DNA of 64,000 nucleotides from NCBI RefSeq assembly GCF_020382885.2, contig NC_058508.1:10081917-10145916 (forward strand). Reading direction: 5' to 3'. The notes under the pieces were generated by a model that made no database searches, was not told where the DNA came from, and worked only from the letters and a program-made list of their open reading frames with translations. Below, one piece after another: positions 32,158 to 43,883 of the stretch (positions are counted from its first letter, which is position 1; every line of letters starts with the position of its first letter). The DNA is from Scatophagus argus. Its lineage: Eukaryota > Chordata > Actinopteri > Scatophagidae. The translations under genes were made by a program, and so were the position numbers.

Positions 32158-32593
32158 ATGATGGACTATAGGACAGGACTGCTGCTTTTAACTGTCTGCT
32201 GGGCAGGTGAAGAATATTCACTGATCATAATTTGTTGTTTGAATTTCATTGACAACAGTTCACATGATATCTTTTTTGCTTTGACAGGTGTTGATGGTCA
32301 GACTCTGACAGAATCTGAACCAGTGGTTAAAAGGCCTGGAGAATCTCACAGATTGACCTGTACAGCCTCTGGATTCACATTCAGCAGCTATGCTATGAAC
32401 TGGGTCAGACAGGCTCCTGGAAAAGGACTGGAGTGGGTTGCTTATATCAACAGTGGCAGTAGCTACATCTACTACTCTCAGTCAGTCCAAGGCCGGTTTA
32501 CCATCTCCAGAGACAACAGCAGACAGCAGGTGTATCTGCAGATGAACAGTCTGAAGACTGAAGATTCTGCTGTTTATTATTGTGCTCGAGACT
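32158..32593 (+). CDS. IGHV: IGHV segment B8 (family B), intact
   Basis: Leader exon 32158-32206, intron 32207-32287 (no in-frame stop), V exon 32288-32593. Protein: [77 protein letters not shown]. The cleanest family-B reference in the window: no unusual residues, canonical RSS. Confidence 0.93.
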
Positions 32594-32632
32594 CACAGTG
32601 ACTGGAGTTGGTTGAGCAGCTGTACAAAATCC
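32594..32632 (+). other. 23-RSS of B8
   Basis: CACAGTG (32594-32600), 23-bp spacer, ACAAAATCC (32624-32632). Confidence 0.93.
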
Positions 32633-33785
32633 TACAGGACTGATCTGTCAGACTGGTAAAGACCAAACATGAATTATTTTTTTTATAGCTTTGATAATAT
32701 ATATTTTTTGTAAGTTTTTTAAAATCATGTAATTTATAAATCATTTCATATTTATCTTACATGGAATGTATTTTGTAAATAATGTTTAATAAGACAAAAC
32801 AAGACACAATAACAATCAAAGGGCCACAGACAGCATAACAATGAAGTTGCTGAAAATAAACTAAAACTAAACAAAGCTACAAATTAAAACAATACAATGT
32901 CTCTTGCCAATTTTGTGGAATCTATAGTGACTCATGTGATGCTGAAAAATAATGTTTTAGTTTCTTGTATAAAATCACTCGAAGGCAGTCAGTGTCAAGT
33001 TTCTGTCTCCTCTGTCACTAAAAGGAGACACTCAGTTTAATCCTCCTGCTGCTCGTGTACACTGGATGTTGGAGCTGAAACTTTTCTACCCTCAACAAAA
33101 GTCATTTATTAACTTGACTCAGCACATTTTGAATAACGAAGTGTGATTACAAGTTGTTTACCATCAGCAGTAAGAAAGACAGCAGAAATAATCCTGCGCC
33201 TTCATGTGTTACAATTTCTGTTGTTTTGCCACATTTTATTTATTTATTTATTTGGAGAAAAGAGAAAAAACAATAAAAATAATAAAGAAACTCTGATCCG
33301 CAAAGTGTCATGTTTGATTGCTAGATGACTATTTGTATTTCTGATTAAACCACACATAAAGATAAAATATGCTAATCACTTAAAAAAAGCAATTTATGAC
33401 CATAGTTTTCATCTAATCTTAAAGACTTAGTTTTCACATTTTGTCATCAAATTTTCAATTCCAGCTGCTGTTTTTCTTCAAGTTTTTCTGTTCTGCTTCA
33501 CATCTGCAGTCACTGAAACTTGCAATCAATCTTATCTTTACCCAATCACACACAAATTTACATAATAAGTTTGAACTACAATGATAATCAGTGTTAATAA
33601 TATAATTATATGAAAATTTACTAACATTTACAAATTGTTGTCAGTTCAACTGGGCATGTAATGAAGTTAAAATATCGCATGTAAATCAGAGGTGATTTCC
33701 AGGCATGTTTTCACTCTGCAGATATAATAACAGTCAACACACTCTTCTATTGGCTCCAGTCACACCAACATTGATGTTTGATTGT
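32633..33785. other. B8-A8 intergenic
   Basis: B 3' flank shared with 41000-42060 and 60310-61140; ends in the A promoter module. No gene seen. Confidence 0.55.
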
Positions 33786-33879
33786 ATGCAAACTCAGTGA
33801 GCTTCCTTGTTCCTCAGCTATAAAAACTTCACATCAGGCTGTCAGTGGAGTTCACAGCACGTCAGTTTCAACATAAACC

Positions 33880-34306
33880 ATGTTTTCTGTAGCTCTGCTG
33901 CTGCTGTTGGCAGCTGGATGTGAGTCTCTGTGGATTTGTCAAAGTCAGCAGTTCTTCTTTTGCAGTATAACTTGATCATTTGTTCCAAAACATTTTCTCT
34001 TTTCAACAGGTGTGAAGTGTGAACAGTTGACACAGCCAGCCTCTGTGACTGTGCAGCCAGGTCAACGTCTGACCATCACCTGTCAGGTCTCTTATGATGT
34101 TAGCAGCTACTTCACAGCTTGGATCAGACAGCCTGCAGGGAAAGGACTGGAGTGGATTGGAATGAGAGCTGGATCCTCCACATATTACAAAGATTCTCTG
34201 AAGAACAAATTCAGTATTGATTTAGACTCTTCCAGCAAAACAGTGACTCTAAATGGACAGAATGTGCAGCCTGAAGACTCTGCTGTGTATTTCTGTGCCA
34301 GAGACT
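33880..34306 (+). CDS. IGHV: IGHV segment A8 (family A), intact
   Basis: Leader exon 33880-33919, intron 33920-34009, V exon 34010-34306. Protein: [75 protein letters not shown]1 has Asp (SYDVSSYF) instead of Ser. CDR2 MRAGSST is shared in type with A11. Frame, promoter, splice sites and RSS intact. Confidence 0.93.
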
Positions 34307-34345
34307 CACAGTAACACAAACCATCAGTGGAGCTGAACAAAAACC
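34307..34345 (+). other. 23-RSS of A8
   Basis: CACAGTA (34307-34313), 23-bp spacer, ACAAAAACC (34337-34345). Confidence 0.93.
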
Positions 34346-34942
34346 CCTCAGTGCCTGAACACTTGGAACATGAAGCCACCAGAGGAGGAGCCCTCAGACC
34401 ACTAATGATTTCAACACCAGTTCATTGTTAAAGAGACAGATAAAGCAGGGGGAAAGTACAAAGGAATATAATTATTATAATATACAATATAAATAATCTT
34501 AAATTTACAGGGGAGGCATTTTTCAAAAAATGTCTTTCTGTTTGACTCACAATAAGTATGTAAATTAATAACATTATTTCAGCTCACAAATGTGCTTTAA
34601 AAAGCTCTTTTTCCATCAAGAAAGGAAACATAGATTTTTCCATTTTTGTGTCACAGTTCCTGACTTTTTTCAACAAAGACAATACATGACATTGTTGATA
34701 AATGTATTTGTAATATCACTGAATCAGTTCTCTTCAGCATCATTTTCAGCTTGATCTATTTGTATAAAATGTTTAAAAATGTATAAAAATTCATCTGCTC
34801 TCTCCCACATCGTCCACATCCTGGTGCTCTGCTTCAGGCCAGTTATCTCGTTGTCCTTCTGGAATATTCATCCTCTTGACTGACTTTGTGTCTTTCTGTG
34901 CCTCCAGACTGAGGTGAAATCCTCCAGCCTCGACCTGGATCT

Positions 34943-35444
34943 TGTAGTGGCAGTTTTAATCTCTTTGAATCTGCCATGACTTCCTCCTCTGAATTAACAT
35001 CCCAGTCACTGTCTTCTCACCCAGATACCATTTGTTCATGTGCCTTTGTTTAACATCTAGACTGAATATACAAACTCTGCAACACCAGTCCTAGGGTGAG
35101 ACGGGAACCATCACCTCTGTCTCTACAGTCCAAACCCTTGAGACGGGAACTATCACCTCTGTCTTTTAAGTCAAAACCCTTTCTACAGAATACGCAACTC
35201 GGCAGGAACATCCTGGGGTGAAGCAGACAATAGTGGTAGCAGAACAAAGAAGTGTGAAACATATGTTGGGGTGTGTGCCTCTATCTATAAAAAGGTAGTT
35301 CTCCCCATGGTCGGGGTCTTTCCTCACTCTGACTGTAACTCTGTGTGACGATTGACCTTCTTTTGCAAAGGAATAAAAGATCTTGTCGGCCGGCAGAAGT
35401 CTCTATTTCATTCTTCACCAGCAAGGAGCAAAACCTCCACAACA
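34943..35444 (+). mobile_element. Solo LTR with 4-bp target duplication (fossil)
   Basis: Begins TGTAGTGGCAG and ends CCTCCACAACA, flanked by ATCT on both sides (34939-34942, 35445-35448). The uninterrupted target reads GGATCTCAGTCC at 38750. Inside are TATAAAAAG at 35286 and AATAAA at 35372, in the order expected of a + strand LTR. The 4-bp duplication would fit a retrovirus-like element, but the family is not established. No internal region remains. Confidence 0.75.
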
Positions 35445-36273
35445 ATCTCAGTACTCTGCTCCAATTGGACTCCTTCTTTGAAACATACTACTGACTCCAT
35501 TCACCACCCTGCTGCACTCTGTGGATTGTGCACAATATAAACCTCACCAGTCTCTACATCTGCCTCACTCTCCCTGTGTAGAAATATAGACTTTGTATCT
35601 CTTACATCTCTGTGTGCCTCTGTGTTGTGTGTGATCTGCCTTGGGGGACCTAAATATTCAGTGCAAAATCATGATGATTCATTTCAGATGAATATTGTTT
35701 GCTGGAGGATATTTAAGTTTAGTTTAAAGAAATTTCAAAATGTCGAGTGTAAAGTGATTGGCTTGAATCAAATTCATTTGGCAGGTTAAACAGCTTCTAC
35801 ATTGTTTATCAAGTCCAACAAACAAAAATGTAGGTGACTTTCAGTTTTATTAATCGGACTGCAGAGAGAGTGAAAAAACTTTTAGTTTTCACTACAACCA
35901 TTTGTTTTTTGAATTGGAGACGAATTTCACTGGATAATCTGTTTGTATTGAAAGACACATGAATATCCATGTACTGAGGGGTTTCACATTTCTCCTGAAT
36001 TTGTTTTCAATTTTATTCCATATTCTCATCGCTTTACTTCAATTTTATTCCTACTGGGGTTTTCTTTCCCCTGAAAATGGTCTGACTTATGAGCATTTTG
36101 TGAAAATTACTAAACAATATAACATGAAAAGCAAGGTTTTTACAGATGTTCTTTGTTCATATTTTATGATAAGAAATTGTAGAATATTTTTTCAAAAGTA
36201 AACACTTTTCACTTTGACCAAACAGTAAGTGAGATCCAAGTCAAATCAAGTTCCACACAGTGAGGAGGAGTCA
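35445..36273. other. Intergenic to B9 promoter
   Basis: Continuation of the repeated A-B block (see 30931). No gene seen. Confidence 0.5.
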
Positions 36274-36353
36274 ATGCAAAACTCACATGTCTTCCACCTC
36301 TACTTATGTTACTGCAGAGAGGAGGACAGAGAACAGTGGACACACAGTTTAAC

Positions 36354-36608
36354 ATGATGGACTATAGGACAGGACTGCTGCTTTTAACTGTCTGCTGGGC
36401 AGGTGAAGAAGTTTTCTAAATCTCTTTTGATGTTAACGTAAATTACATCCAGTAATTAATGTAACTTTTATTTTTGCTTTGTCAGGTGTTGATGGTCAGA
36501 CTCTGACAGAATCTGAACCAGTGGTTAAAAGGCCTGGAGAATCTCACAGATTGACCTGTACAGCCTCTGGATTCACATTCATCACATTTGATCAGCTGTA
36601 CAAAGTCC
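36354..36608 (+). pseudogene. IGHV: IGHV pseudogene B9 (V exon deleted from CDR1 to RSS spacer)
   Basis: Leader exon 36354-36402, intron 36403-36485 and the first 95 bases of the V exon (36486-36580) are intact: [27 protein letters not shown]. The sequence then jumps after TTCACATTC to ATCACATTTGATCAGCTGT and the nonamer remnant ACAAAGTCC (36600-36608). Framework 2 to the heptamer is gone. Promoter octamer at 36274-36281 is intact, so a sterile transcript is possible. Confidence 0.9.
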
Positions 36609-37552
36609 TACAGTGATCTCTCAGGCTGGTACAAACAGCAAAACATGAAGTTTTTTTTAACAGTATTTGCATTATATATTTCATTGTAGATTTTTCAAAA
36701 TCATGTATGATCTTATCTTAAATAGGATGTATGTTGTAAATAATATTTCATAAGACAAAAAACAAAACAAAACACAATAACAATCACTTGTTGAAGAAAT
36801 GGTCACAGACAGCAGAACAATGAAGTTGATACAACAAAGTAAAATAATATAATGTCTGTCAATTTCATAATGAGTCACAGTGTTGAAAAACAATGTTTTA
36901 TTTTCTTGTATGAACCACTAGAGGGCAGTCAGTGTCAAGTTTCTGTCTCCTCTGTCACTAAAAGGAGACACTCAGTTTAATCCACCTGCTGCTCATGCTG
37001 GAGCTGAAACTTTTCTACCCTCAAAGTCATTTATTAACTTGACTCAGCACATATTAATCAGAAGTGTGACTACAAGGTGTTTACCATTCGGAGTAAAATG
37101 GATTGCAGGAACAATCCTGTGTCTAAATGTGTTACAACTTCTGTCATTTTTGCCACATTTTAATTTGCTTGGAGAAAACAATAAAAGTTCCAGCATCATC
37201 TACAAGCACTGAAACCTGCAATGAATCTTATCTTTGTTCGGATGGACATAATAAAATTGTGCAGCAACGCTAATCAATTTTAATAGTGTTTTAATAACAT
37301 AAGTATATAAAAATGTAGACATGGTGTTATTATTGTCAAATCAACTCATTTAAGCATCAATAGTTTACAGTAAAATCAAAGATTACAGCTGCAGGGACAT
37401 TATTAAAATGTACCAGCTGAGTGTGTAATGAAGTTAAAGTATCACATGTAAATCAGAGGTGATTTTCAGGCATGTTTTCACTCTGCAGATATAATAACAG
37501 TCAACAGACTCTTCTATTGGCTCCAGTCACACCAACATTGATGTTTGATTGT
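36609..37552. other. B9-A9 intergenic
   Basis: Near-identical to 24095-25041. No gene seen. Confidence 0.6.
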
Positions 37553-37646
37553 ATGCAAACTCAGTGAGCTTCCTTGTTCCTCAGCTATAAAAACTTCACA
37601 TCAGGCTGTCAGTGGAGTTCACAGCACGTCAGTTTCAACATAAACC

Positions 37647-38073
37647 ATGTTTTCTGTAGCTCTGCTGCTGCTGTTGGCAGCTGGATGTGAGTCTCTGTGG
37701 ATTTGTCAAAGTCAACAGTTCTTCTTTTGCAGTATAACTTGATCATTTGTTCCAAAACATTTTCTCTTTTCAACAGGTGTGAAGTGTGAACAGTTGACAC
37801 AGCCAGCCTCTGTGACTGTGCAGCCAGGTCAACGCCTGACCATCACCTGTCAGGTCTCTTATTCTGTTAGCAGCTACTACACAGCTTGGATCAGACAGCC
37901 TGCAGGGAAAGGACTGGAGTGGATTGGAATGAAATATACTGGAGGTTCACACTACAAAGATTCCCTGAAGAACAAATTCAGTATTGATGTTGACTCTTCC
38001 AGCAAAACAGTGACTCTAAATGGACAGAATGTGCAGCCTGAAGACTCTGCTGTGTATTTCTGTGCCAGAGACT
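37647..38073 (+). CDS. IGHV: IGHV segment A9 (family A), intact
   Basis: Leader exon 37647-37686, intron 37687-37776, V exon 37777-38073. Protein: [72 protein letters not shown]. Close to A2 in CDR2 but GGSHY for GASYY. All signals intact. Confidence 0.93.
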
Positions 38074-38112
38074 CACAGTAACACAAACCATCAGTGGAGC
38101 TGAACAAAAACC
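38074..38112 (+). other. 23-RSS of A9
   Basis: CACAGTA (38074-38080), 23-bp spacer, ACAAAAACC (38104-38112). Confidence 0.93.
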
Positions 38113-39637
38113 CCTCAGTGCCTGAACACTTGGAACATGAAGCCACCAGAGGAGGAGCCCTCAGACCACTAATGATTTCAACCAGCTCACTGTTATAGAG
38201 ACAGATAAAGCAGGGGTATAAAATACAAAGGAAAATAACATTGATTATTATCATATACAGTGAAAATCATATTAAATATACAGTGGAGGCATTTTTCAAA
38301 AAATATCTTTTCTGTTTGACAATCCACATTGTGGATAAATGCATTCATAATATCACTGAATCAGTTCTCTTCAGCCTCTATTAAATTTCAGTTTGACCAA
38401 TTTGAACAAAATGTTGTATGCAATAATAAGATCATAATAATAATTAAAATTAATTACAATAATCAAACAAGACTTTGCTCCATTGTATGTGACAAATGAA
38501 ACTTTTCCACTCATCAACTTCACCAGCTGGCCGTTGTATATAAGGACCTGTTCATTCATCTGCTCTCTCCCACGTCGTCCACTTCCACATCCTGGTACTC
38601 TGCTTCAGGCCAGTTATCTAGTTGTCCTCCTTGAATATTCATCCTCTTGACTGACTCTGCGTCTTTCTGTGCCTTCAGTCCAGTTCACCTCCAACTCCAA
38701 GCTCAGACTTCCAGTCTCAGCCTGAGGTGAAATCCTCCAGCCTCGACCTGGATCTCAGTCCTCCGCTCCAATTGGACTCCTTCTTTGAAACGTACTACTG
38801 ACTCCATTCACCACCCTGCTGCACTCTGTGGATTCTGCACAATATAAACCTCACCAGTCTCTACATCTGCCTCACTCTGCCTGTGTAGAAATATAGACTT
38901 TGTATCTCTTACATCGCTGTCTGCCTCTGTGTTGTGTGATGATTCATTTCAGATGAATATTGTTTGCTGGAGGATATTTAGGTTTATATTAAAAAAAAAT
39001 CAAAATGTTAAGTGTGAAGTGATTGGCTTGAATCAAATTTGGCAGGTAAAACAGCTGCTACATTGTTTATCAAGTCCAACAAATTTTGTCCTCTCTGTGA
39101 GGACTAGTTAGTGCAATATGTAATTGTCTTCCAGCTTTATTAATCGGACTGCAGAGAGAGTGAAATAACTTTTCATTTTTATTGAAACTTTTGTTTTACA
39201 AAATAGAAAGGAACTTGACTGAGTAAAATATGAGTAACTATGTACTGAGAGGTTTCACATTTCTCCTATGAATTTGGTTTACATTTTAATCAAAATTCTC
39301 ATCAGTTTTATTCCTACTGAGGTTTTCTTTCCCCTGGTGTCCTGAAAATGGTCTGACTTATGAGCGTTTTGTGAAAAGCAAAACGATATAACATAAGAAG
39401 CAAGATTTTTTTTGAGAAGTGCAAGTGACGTCAAATATTTAAGGGGATTAAAGAGGGGCTCCATTTCTCAATATCTTTAGTTTATCAGTTTGTAAACTGA
39501 GACTGTTTTTCTTTTGGTGATGCTATCAAGCACCTGCACTGCCAATGTAAAACATTATACATCGCATTTGTGGAAATATAAACTTGCTACACATTTTCCT
39601 GCTTGTTTTGTGTTGTGCTTCCACCCATGATTCCAAC
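38113..39637. other. A9-B10 intergenic
   Basis: Another copy of the repeated A-B block; no gene seen. This copy shows the empty target site of the 34943 LTR and a pre-insertion relative of the 62850 site. Confidence 0.6.
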
Positions 39638-39645
39638 TACATTAT

Positions 39646-40126
39646 CAGTAGCGGTTTCTCATATGGGCGAATTGAGCGGCCGCCCAGGGCGGCACTTTGC
39701 TGGCGGCGGCATGTGAGGACCTCCGCCCCGCCCACCCAAAAAAAAAAAAAAAAGATAAAAAATACTTAAATAATTAATTAATAATTATTGTTGTTATTTA
39801 TATTTAATTATTCTTATTTCTTTGTTGTGCTTTTCTATGCTTGTGATATGAAATTTGTATTTTCTTTCAATTCAATTCAGCTTTATTAATAAAGCACTTT
39901 AAAGACTATATATATCTTGCATATGTTTATGGTTGTGCACTTTAAATTGGTTGTTTAATGTTTTGTGTGTTTATTGTATTTCTATCATAATAAAGTTTAT
40001 ACATATACTTTTCACCCGATGTTCTCTTTGGGTTGGTGGGGGTGTGAGCCAGTGTGCGTGGGGGGGGGGGGGGTGCACCACCGGGGCTGTTCGCCCAGGG
40101 CACCATTCAGGCTAGGGCCGCCACTG
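39646..40126. mobile_element. Short hAT-like DNA element (non-autonomous)
   Basis: Ends CAGTAGCGGTTTCTC... and ...GGCTAGGGCCGCCACTG form imperfect inverted repeats (CAGTRGCGG). Flanks are TACATTAT (39638-39645) and TACATTGT (40127-40134), an 8-bp target duplication with one mismatch, as expected for hAT. Inside are GGGCGAA/TTCGCCC arms, an A run, a G run at about 40060-40073 and no transposase frame. Confidence 0.75.
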
Positions 40127-40354
40127 TACATTGTAGAGTATGTTTGTTAGCAATATAACACCCAAAGCCAATGTCTGAATGAATGTGAAAGTCATGGAAA
40201 CGATTTCCATTTGCTTTTTTTTCACCATTAAGCACTTTTGTTTAATGAAGTCAATTAATTATAATTTACTGGAATACTGATGTAAAATTAGGTGAAAATG
40301 TAGTAAATTAGTTGGTCCCAGTTGATTTTTTGATGTTTGTTCAGTGAAAAATTT

Positions 40355-40390
40355 TTAAGTGTCAATGAACTGAATTGAATTGAATTGATG
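40355..40390 (+). mobile_element. LINE tail remnant upstream of B10
   Basis: AATGAACTGAATTGAATTGA followed by the B upstream flank, the same join as in the LINE fragments before B4 and B14; only the tail remains here. Confidence 0.55.
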
Positions 40391-40518
40391 TTATGAAAAT
40401 TGTCTGACTTATGAGCACCACACTGTGAGGAGGAGTCAATGCAAAACTCAGATGTCTTCCACCTCTACTTATGTGACTGCAGAGAGGAGGACAGAGAACA
40501 GTGGACACACAGTTTAAC

Positions 40519-40951
40519 ATGATGGACTATAGGACAGGACTGCTGCTTTTAACTGTCTGCTGGGCAGGTGAACATATTTATCATAATTTGCTGTTGGAAT
40601 TTCAGTTATGATAACAGTTCACATGATATCTTTTTTGCTTGACAGGTGTTGATGGTCAGACTCTGATAGAATCTGAACCAGTGGTTAAAAGGCCTGGAGA
40701 ATCTCACAGATTGACCTGTACAGCCTCTGGATTCACATTCAGCAGCTATGAGATGAACTGGGTCAGACAGGCTCCTGGAAAAGGACTGGAGTGGGTTGCT
40801 TATATCAGCAGTGGTGGTAGCAGCACTTACTACCCTCAGTCAGTCCGAGGCCGGTTTACCATCTCCAGAGACAACAGCAGACAGCAGGTGTATCTGCAGA
40901 TGAACAGTCTGAAGACTGAAGATTCTGCTGTTTATTATTGCGCTCGAGACT
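40519..40951 (+). CDS. IGHV: IGHV segment B10 (family B), intact
   Basis: Leader exon 40519-40567, intron 40568-40645, V exon 40646-40951. Protein: [14 protein letters not shown] (Ile for Thr), [66 protein letters not shown]2 is of the SSGGSST type and has Pro-Gln-Ser-Val-Arg where others have Ser-Gln-Ser-Val-Gln. Signals intact. Confidence 0.92.
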
Positions 40952-40990
40952 CACAGTGACTGGAGTTGGTGGAGCAGCTGCACAAAATCC
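40952..40990 (+). other. 23-RSS of B10
   Basis: CACAGTG (40952-40958), 23-bp spacer, ACAAAATCC (40982-40990). Confidence 0.93.
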
Positions 40991-42100
40991 TACAGGACTG
41001 ATCTCAGGCTGGTAGTTAGTAGTAGAAGTTTTTTGTTTTTATAGCACTGATGTTATATATTATATTGTCTATTCAGTTTTACATTATATTATTCATGTAC
41101 AATTTTTTACAACATGCACGTCTTAAATAATGCATAATAAGAAAAAAAGCACAATAACAATCACTTGATGATGAGTGGGTCACAGACAATACAACGGCAA
41201 GGTTTCTGAAAATAATCTACTACCAAATTTAAGTACAAATTAAGAGAAAATAATGTTTTTAACTTGTGTGGAATCTAAAGTGAATCATAATTTAGAAAAA
41301 TAATGTTTTATGTACAATCACTTGAGGGCAGTCAGTGTCAAGTTTCTGTCTCCTCTGTCACTAAAAGGAGACACTCAGTTTAATCCTCCTGCTGCTCATG
41401 TACACTGGATGCTGGAGCTGAAACATTTTTACCCTCAATAAAAGTCATTTATTAACTTGACTCAGCACATTTTGAATAATGAAGTGTGACTGCATGGTGT
41501 TTACCATCTGCAGTAAAATGGAGTGCAGGAATAATAATGTGTCTTCATGTGTTACAATTGTTTATTTATTTATTTACCTGGAGAAAAGAGAAAAAACAAT
41601 AAAATAATAAACAAACTCTGATCCACGAATCATGTTATTTTAATGCTTGAAGACTATTTGTATTTCTGATTAAACCACATATAAAGCTAATCACTTAAAG
41701 AAAGCAACTCATGACCATAATTTTCATCTCAGATTTAGTTTTCACTTGTTGTCACAAAAGTTTCAGTTCCAGCTGCTGTTTTTCTGCACGGCTTCAAACA
41801 TGCAATAAATTGTATTGTTGTTCGAATTAATATAATAAAATTGTGCAACAATGATAATCTGTGTTAAAAATATTATTAAGAAAAAATTTCAGAATGTTTT
41901 AACATCAAATTAATGTCAATTCAAGTCACTCACACATCAGTAGTTTACAGTAAAATCAAAGATTACAGTTGTAGGGACATTATCAAAATGTTCCAGCTGA
42001 GTGTGTAATGAAGTTAAAATATCACATGTAAATCAGAGGTGATTTACAGGCATGTTTTCACTCTGCAGATATAATAACAGTCAACACACTCTTCTATTCT
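40991..42100. other. B10-A10 intergenic
   Basis: B 3' flank and the start of the A promoter module, which stops at CACTCTTCTATT (about 42098). No gene seen. Confidence 0.6.
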
Positions 42101-42168
42101 CTGTCAACAGTTCTTCTTTTGCAGTATAACCTGATCATTTGCTCCAAAACATTTTCTCTTTTCAACAG

Positions 42169-42468
42169 GTGTGAAGTGTGAACAGTTGACACAGCCAGCC
42201 TCTGTGACTGTGCAGCCAGGTCAACGTCTGACCATCACCTGTCAGGTCTCATATTCTGTCAGCATCTACTACACAGCTTGGATCAGACAGCCTGCAGGGA
42301 AAGGACTGGAGTGGATTAGAAGTGATTGTGCTGGATGCAGCGCTTATTTCAAAGATTCTTTAAAGAACAAGTTCATTATGACCTTTGACTCTTCCAGCAA
42401 CACAGTGACTCTAAAAGGACAGAATGTGCAGCCTGAAGACTCTGCTGTGTATTTTTGTGCCAGAGACT
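42169..42468 (+). pseudogene. IGHV: IGHV segment A10 without promoter or leader exon
   Basis: The V exon is complete and open: [55 protein letters not shown], with an acceptor (CAACAG) and a good RSS. But the sequence jumps from CTTCTATT in the promoter module to CTCTGTCAACAGTTC inside the leader intron (about 42098-42104). Octamer, TATA box and leader exon are therefore gone. It could recombine but not be expressed normally. CDR2 has C-A-G-C. Confidence 0.9.
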
Positions 42469-42507
42469 CACAGTGAGAGACAACAAGAGGAGACTCATAC
42501 AAAAACT
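42469..42507 (+). other. 23-RSS of A10
   Basis: CACAGTG (42469-42475), 23-bp spacer, ACAAAAACT (42499-42507). Confidence 0.92.
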
Positions 42508-43326
42508 AGTTCCTCTATTTACACCACTGGGAACATTCACTTATGTCAGTATCAATTAATTTTTTTATTTAACAATCAGCAACAACAATTATAATTCTTA
42601 TATTGTATCATATAACAATAATAATAATAATTATTATTATTTACATTGCGTATCTTAACTAACAGGAATACAAATTATATCTTTTACGTTATTTTTTCTA
42701 ATTTGACTGAATTATATTATACTCAGTAACAACATACACTGACGCTGGTTAAATTTTCTATATCAGTGTGGTAAAACTGTGTCCTTGTGACTTTTTTATG
42801 AACATACATGAAGATCATGCATCTGATACTGAAAGTTACATTTTGGCAAAATTAAAAACTTGAAGGATTTACACATTATTTTAAATGGAAGTTAGAAGTT
42901 AGAACAAAGTATTGCTCAGTGCAAAAGATTGCAACAAGACATCAGTAAACATGTACCTGCTTATTTGTTTGTTTGTTATAAACATGGTCATGATACAAAC
43001 TGAAGGAAATTTTGTAATCATAGCAGCACAAGGACAAGTAATTACACATAAATATAGAATGGGAAAAATATATATAAATATATATATATAAAAATATATA
43101 TATATTATATAAGTATAAGGACTTGTTGTTTCAGTTGCTTGATGTGTTTTTCCGTGCATCTTTGCTATTGGGGATTTTCTCTTTTGACCAAAAGCGACGA
43201 TTAAAACAACTGAAAACCAAAAACGTTCAAACTGAAATGTCGAATTCAGATGCAGGAATTATTCTCATTTGTCTTGACTCACATCAAATCCAGTACACAC
43301 AGTCTCCACATTGTGAGGAGGAGTCA
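42508..43326. other. A10-B11 intergenic
   Basis: AT-rich; alternating AT run at about 43066-43110. No gene seen. Confidence 0.5.
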
Positions 43327-43406
43327 ATGCAAAACTCAGATGTCTTCCACCTCTACTTATGTGACTGCAGAGAGGAGGACAGAGAACAGTGGACACACAG
43401 TTTAAC

Positions 43407-43844
43407 ATGATGGACTATAGGACAGGACTGCTGCTTTTAACTGTCTGCTGGGCAGGTGAAGATTTTTTTTAAATCTCTTTTGATGTTAACGTGAATTACA
43501 TCCAGTAATTAATGTAACTTTTATTTTTGCTTTGACAGGTGTTGATGGTCAAACTCTGACAGAATCTGAACCAGTGGTTAAAAGGCCTGGAGAATCTCAC
43601 AGATTGACCTGTACAGCCTCTGGATTCACATTCAGCAGCTTGTATATGAACTGGATCAGACAGCCTCCTGGAAAAGGACTGGAGTGGGTTGCTTATATAA
43701 GCACAGCTAGTTCTCCTATCTATTATTCCCAGTCAGTCCAGGGTCGGTTCACCATCTCCAGAGATGACTCCAGCAGTAAACTTTATCTACAGATGAACAG
43801 TTTGAAGACCGAGGACACAGCAGTGTATTACTGTGCCCGAGAGA
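43407..43844 (+). CDS. IGHV: IGHV segment B11 (family B 5' part, A3-type 3' end)
   Basis: Leader exon 43407-43455, intron 43456-43538, V exon 43539-43844. Protein: [34 protein letters not shown] with [25 protein letters not shown], then [18 protein letters not shown] and [12 protein letters not shown]. Same mosaic type as B7: family B up to CDR2, different framework 3 and an A3-type RSS and flank. Intact. Confidence 0.91.
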
Positions 43845-43883
43845 CACAGTGAGAGACAATAACAAGAGGGTCATACAAAAACT
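43845..43883 (+). other. 23-RSS of B11 (A3-type)
   Basis: CACAGTG (43845-43851), spacer beginning AGAGACAATAACAAG, nonamer ACAAAAACT (43875-43883). Confidence 0.93.

Noticed and set aside
34800-34935. Resemblance of the CTCTCCCACATCGTCCAC region (also 38560 and 62640) to a gene exon.
   Set aside because: The three copies break frame relative to one another and belong to the repeated A-B intergenic block; no protein family recognised.
39584-39769. Open frames in the G-rich and A-rich region around the hAT-like element (39584-39769, 39933-40150).
   Set aside because: Low-complexity translation of the element's arms; no homology and no conserved start.
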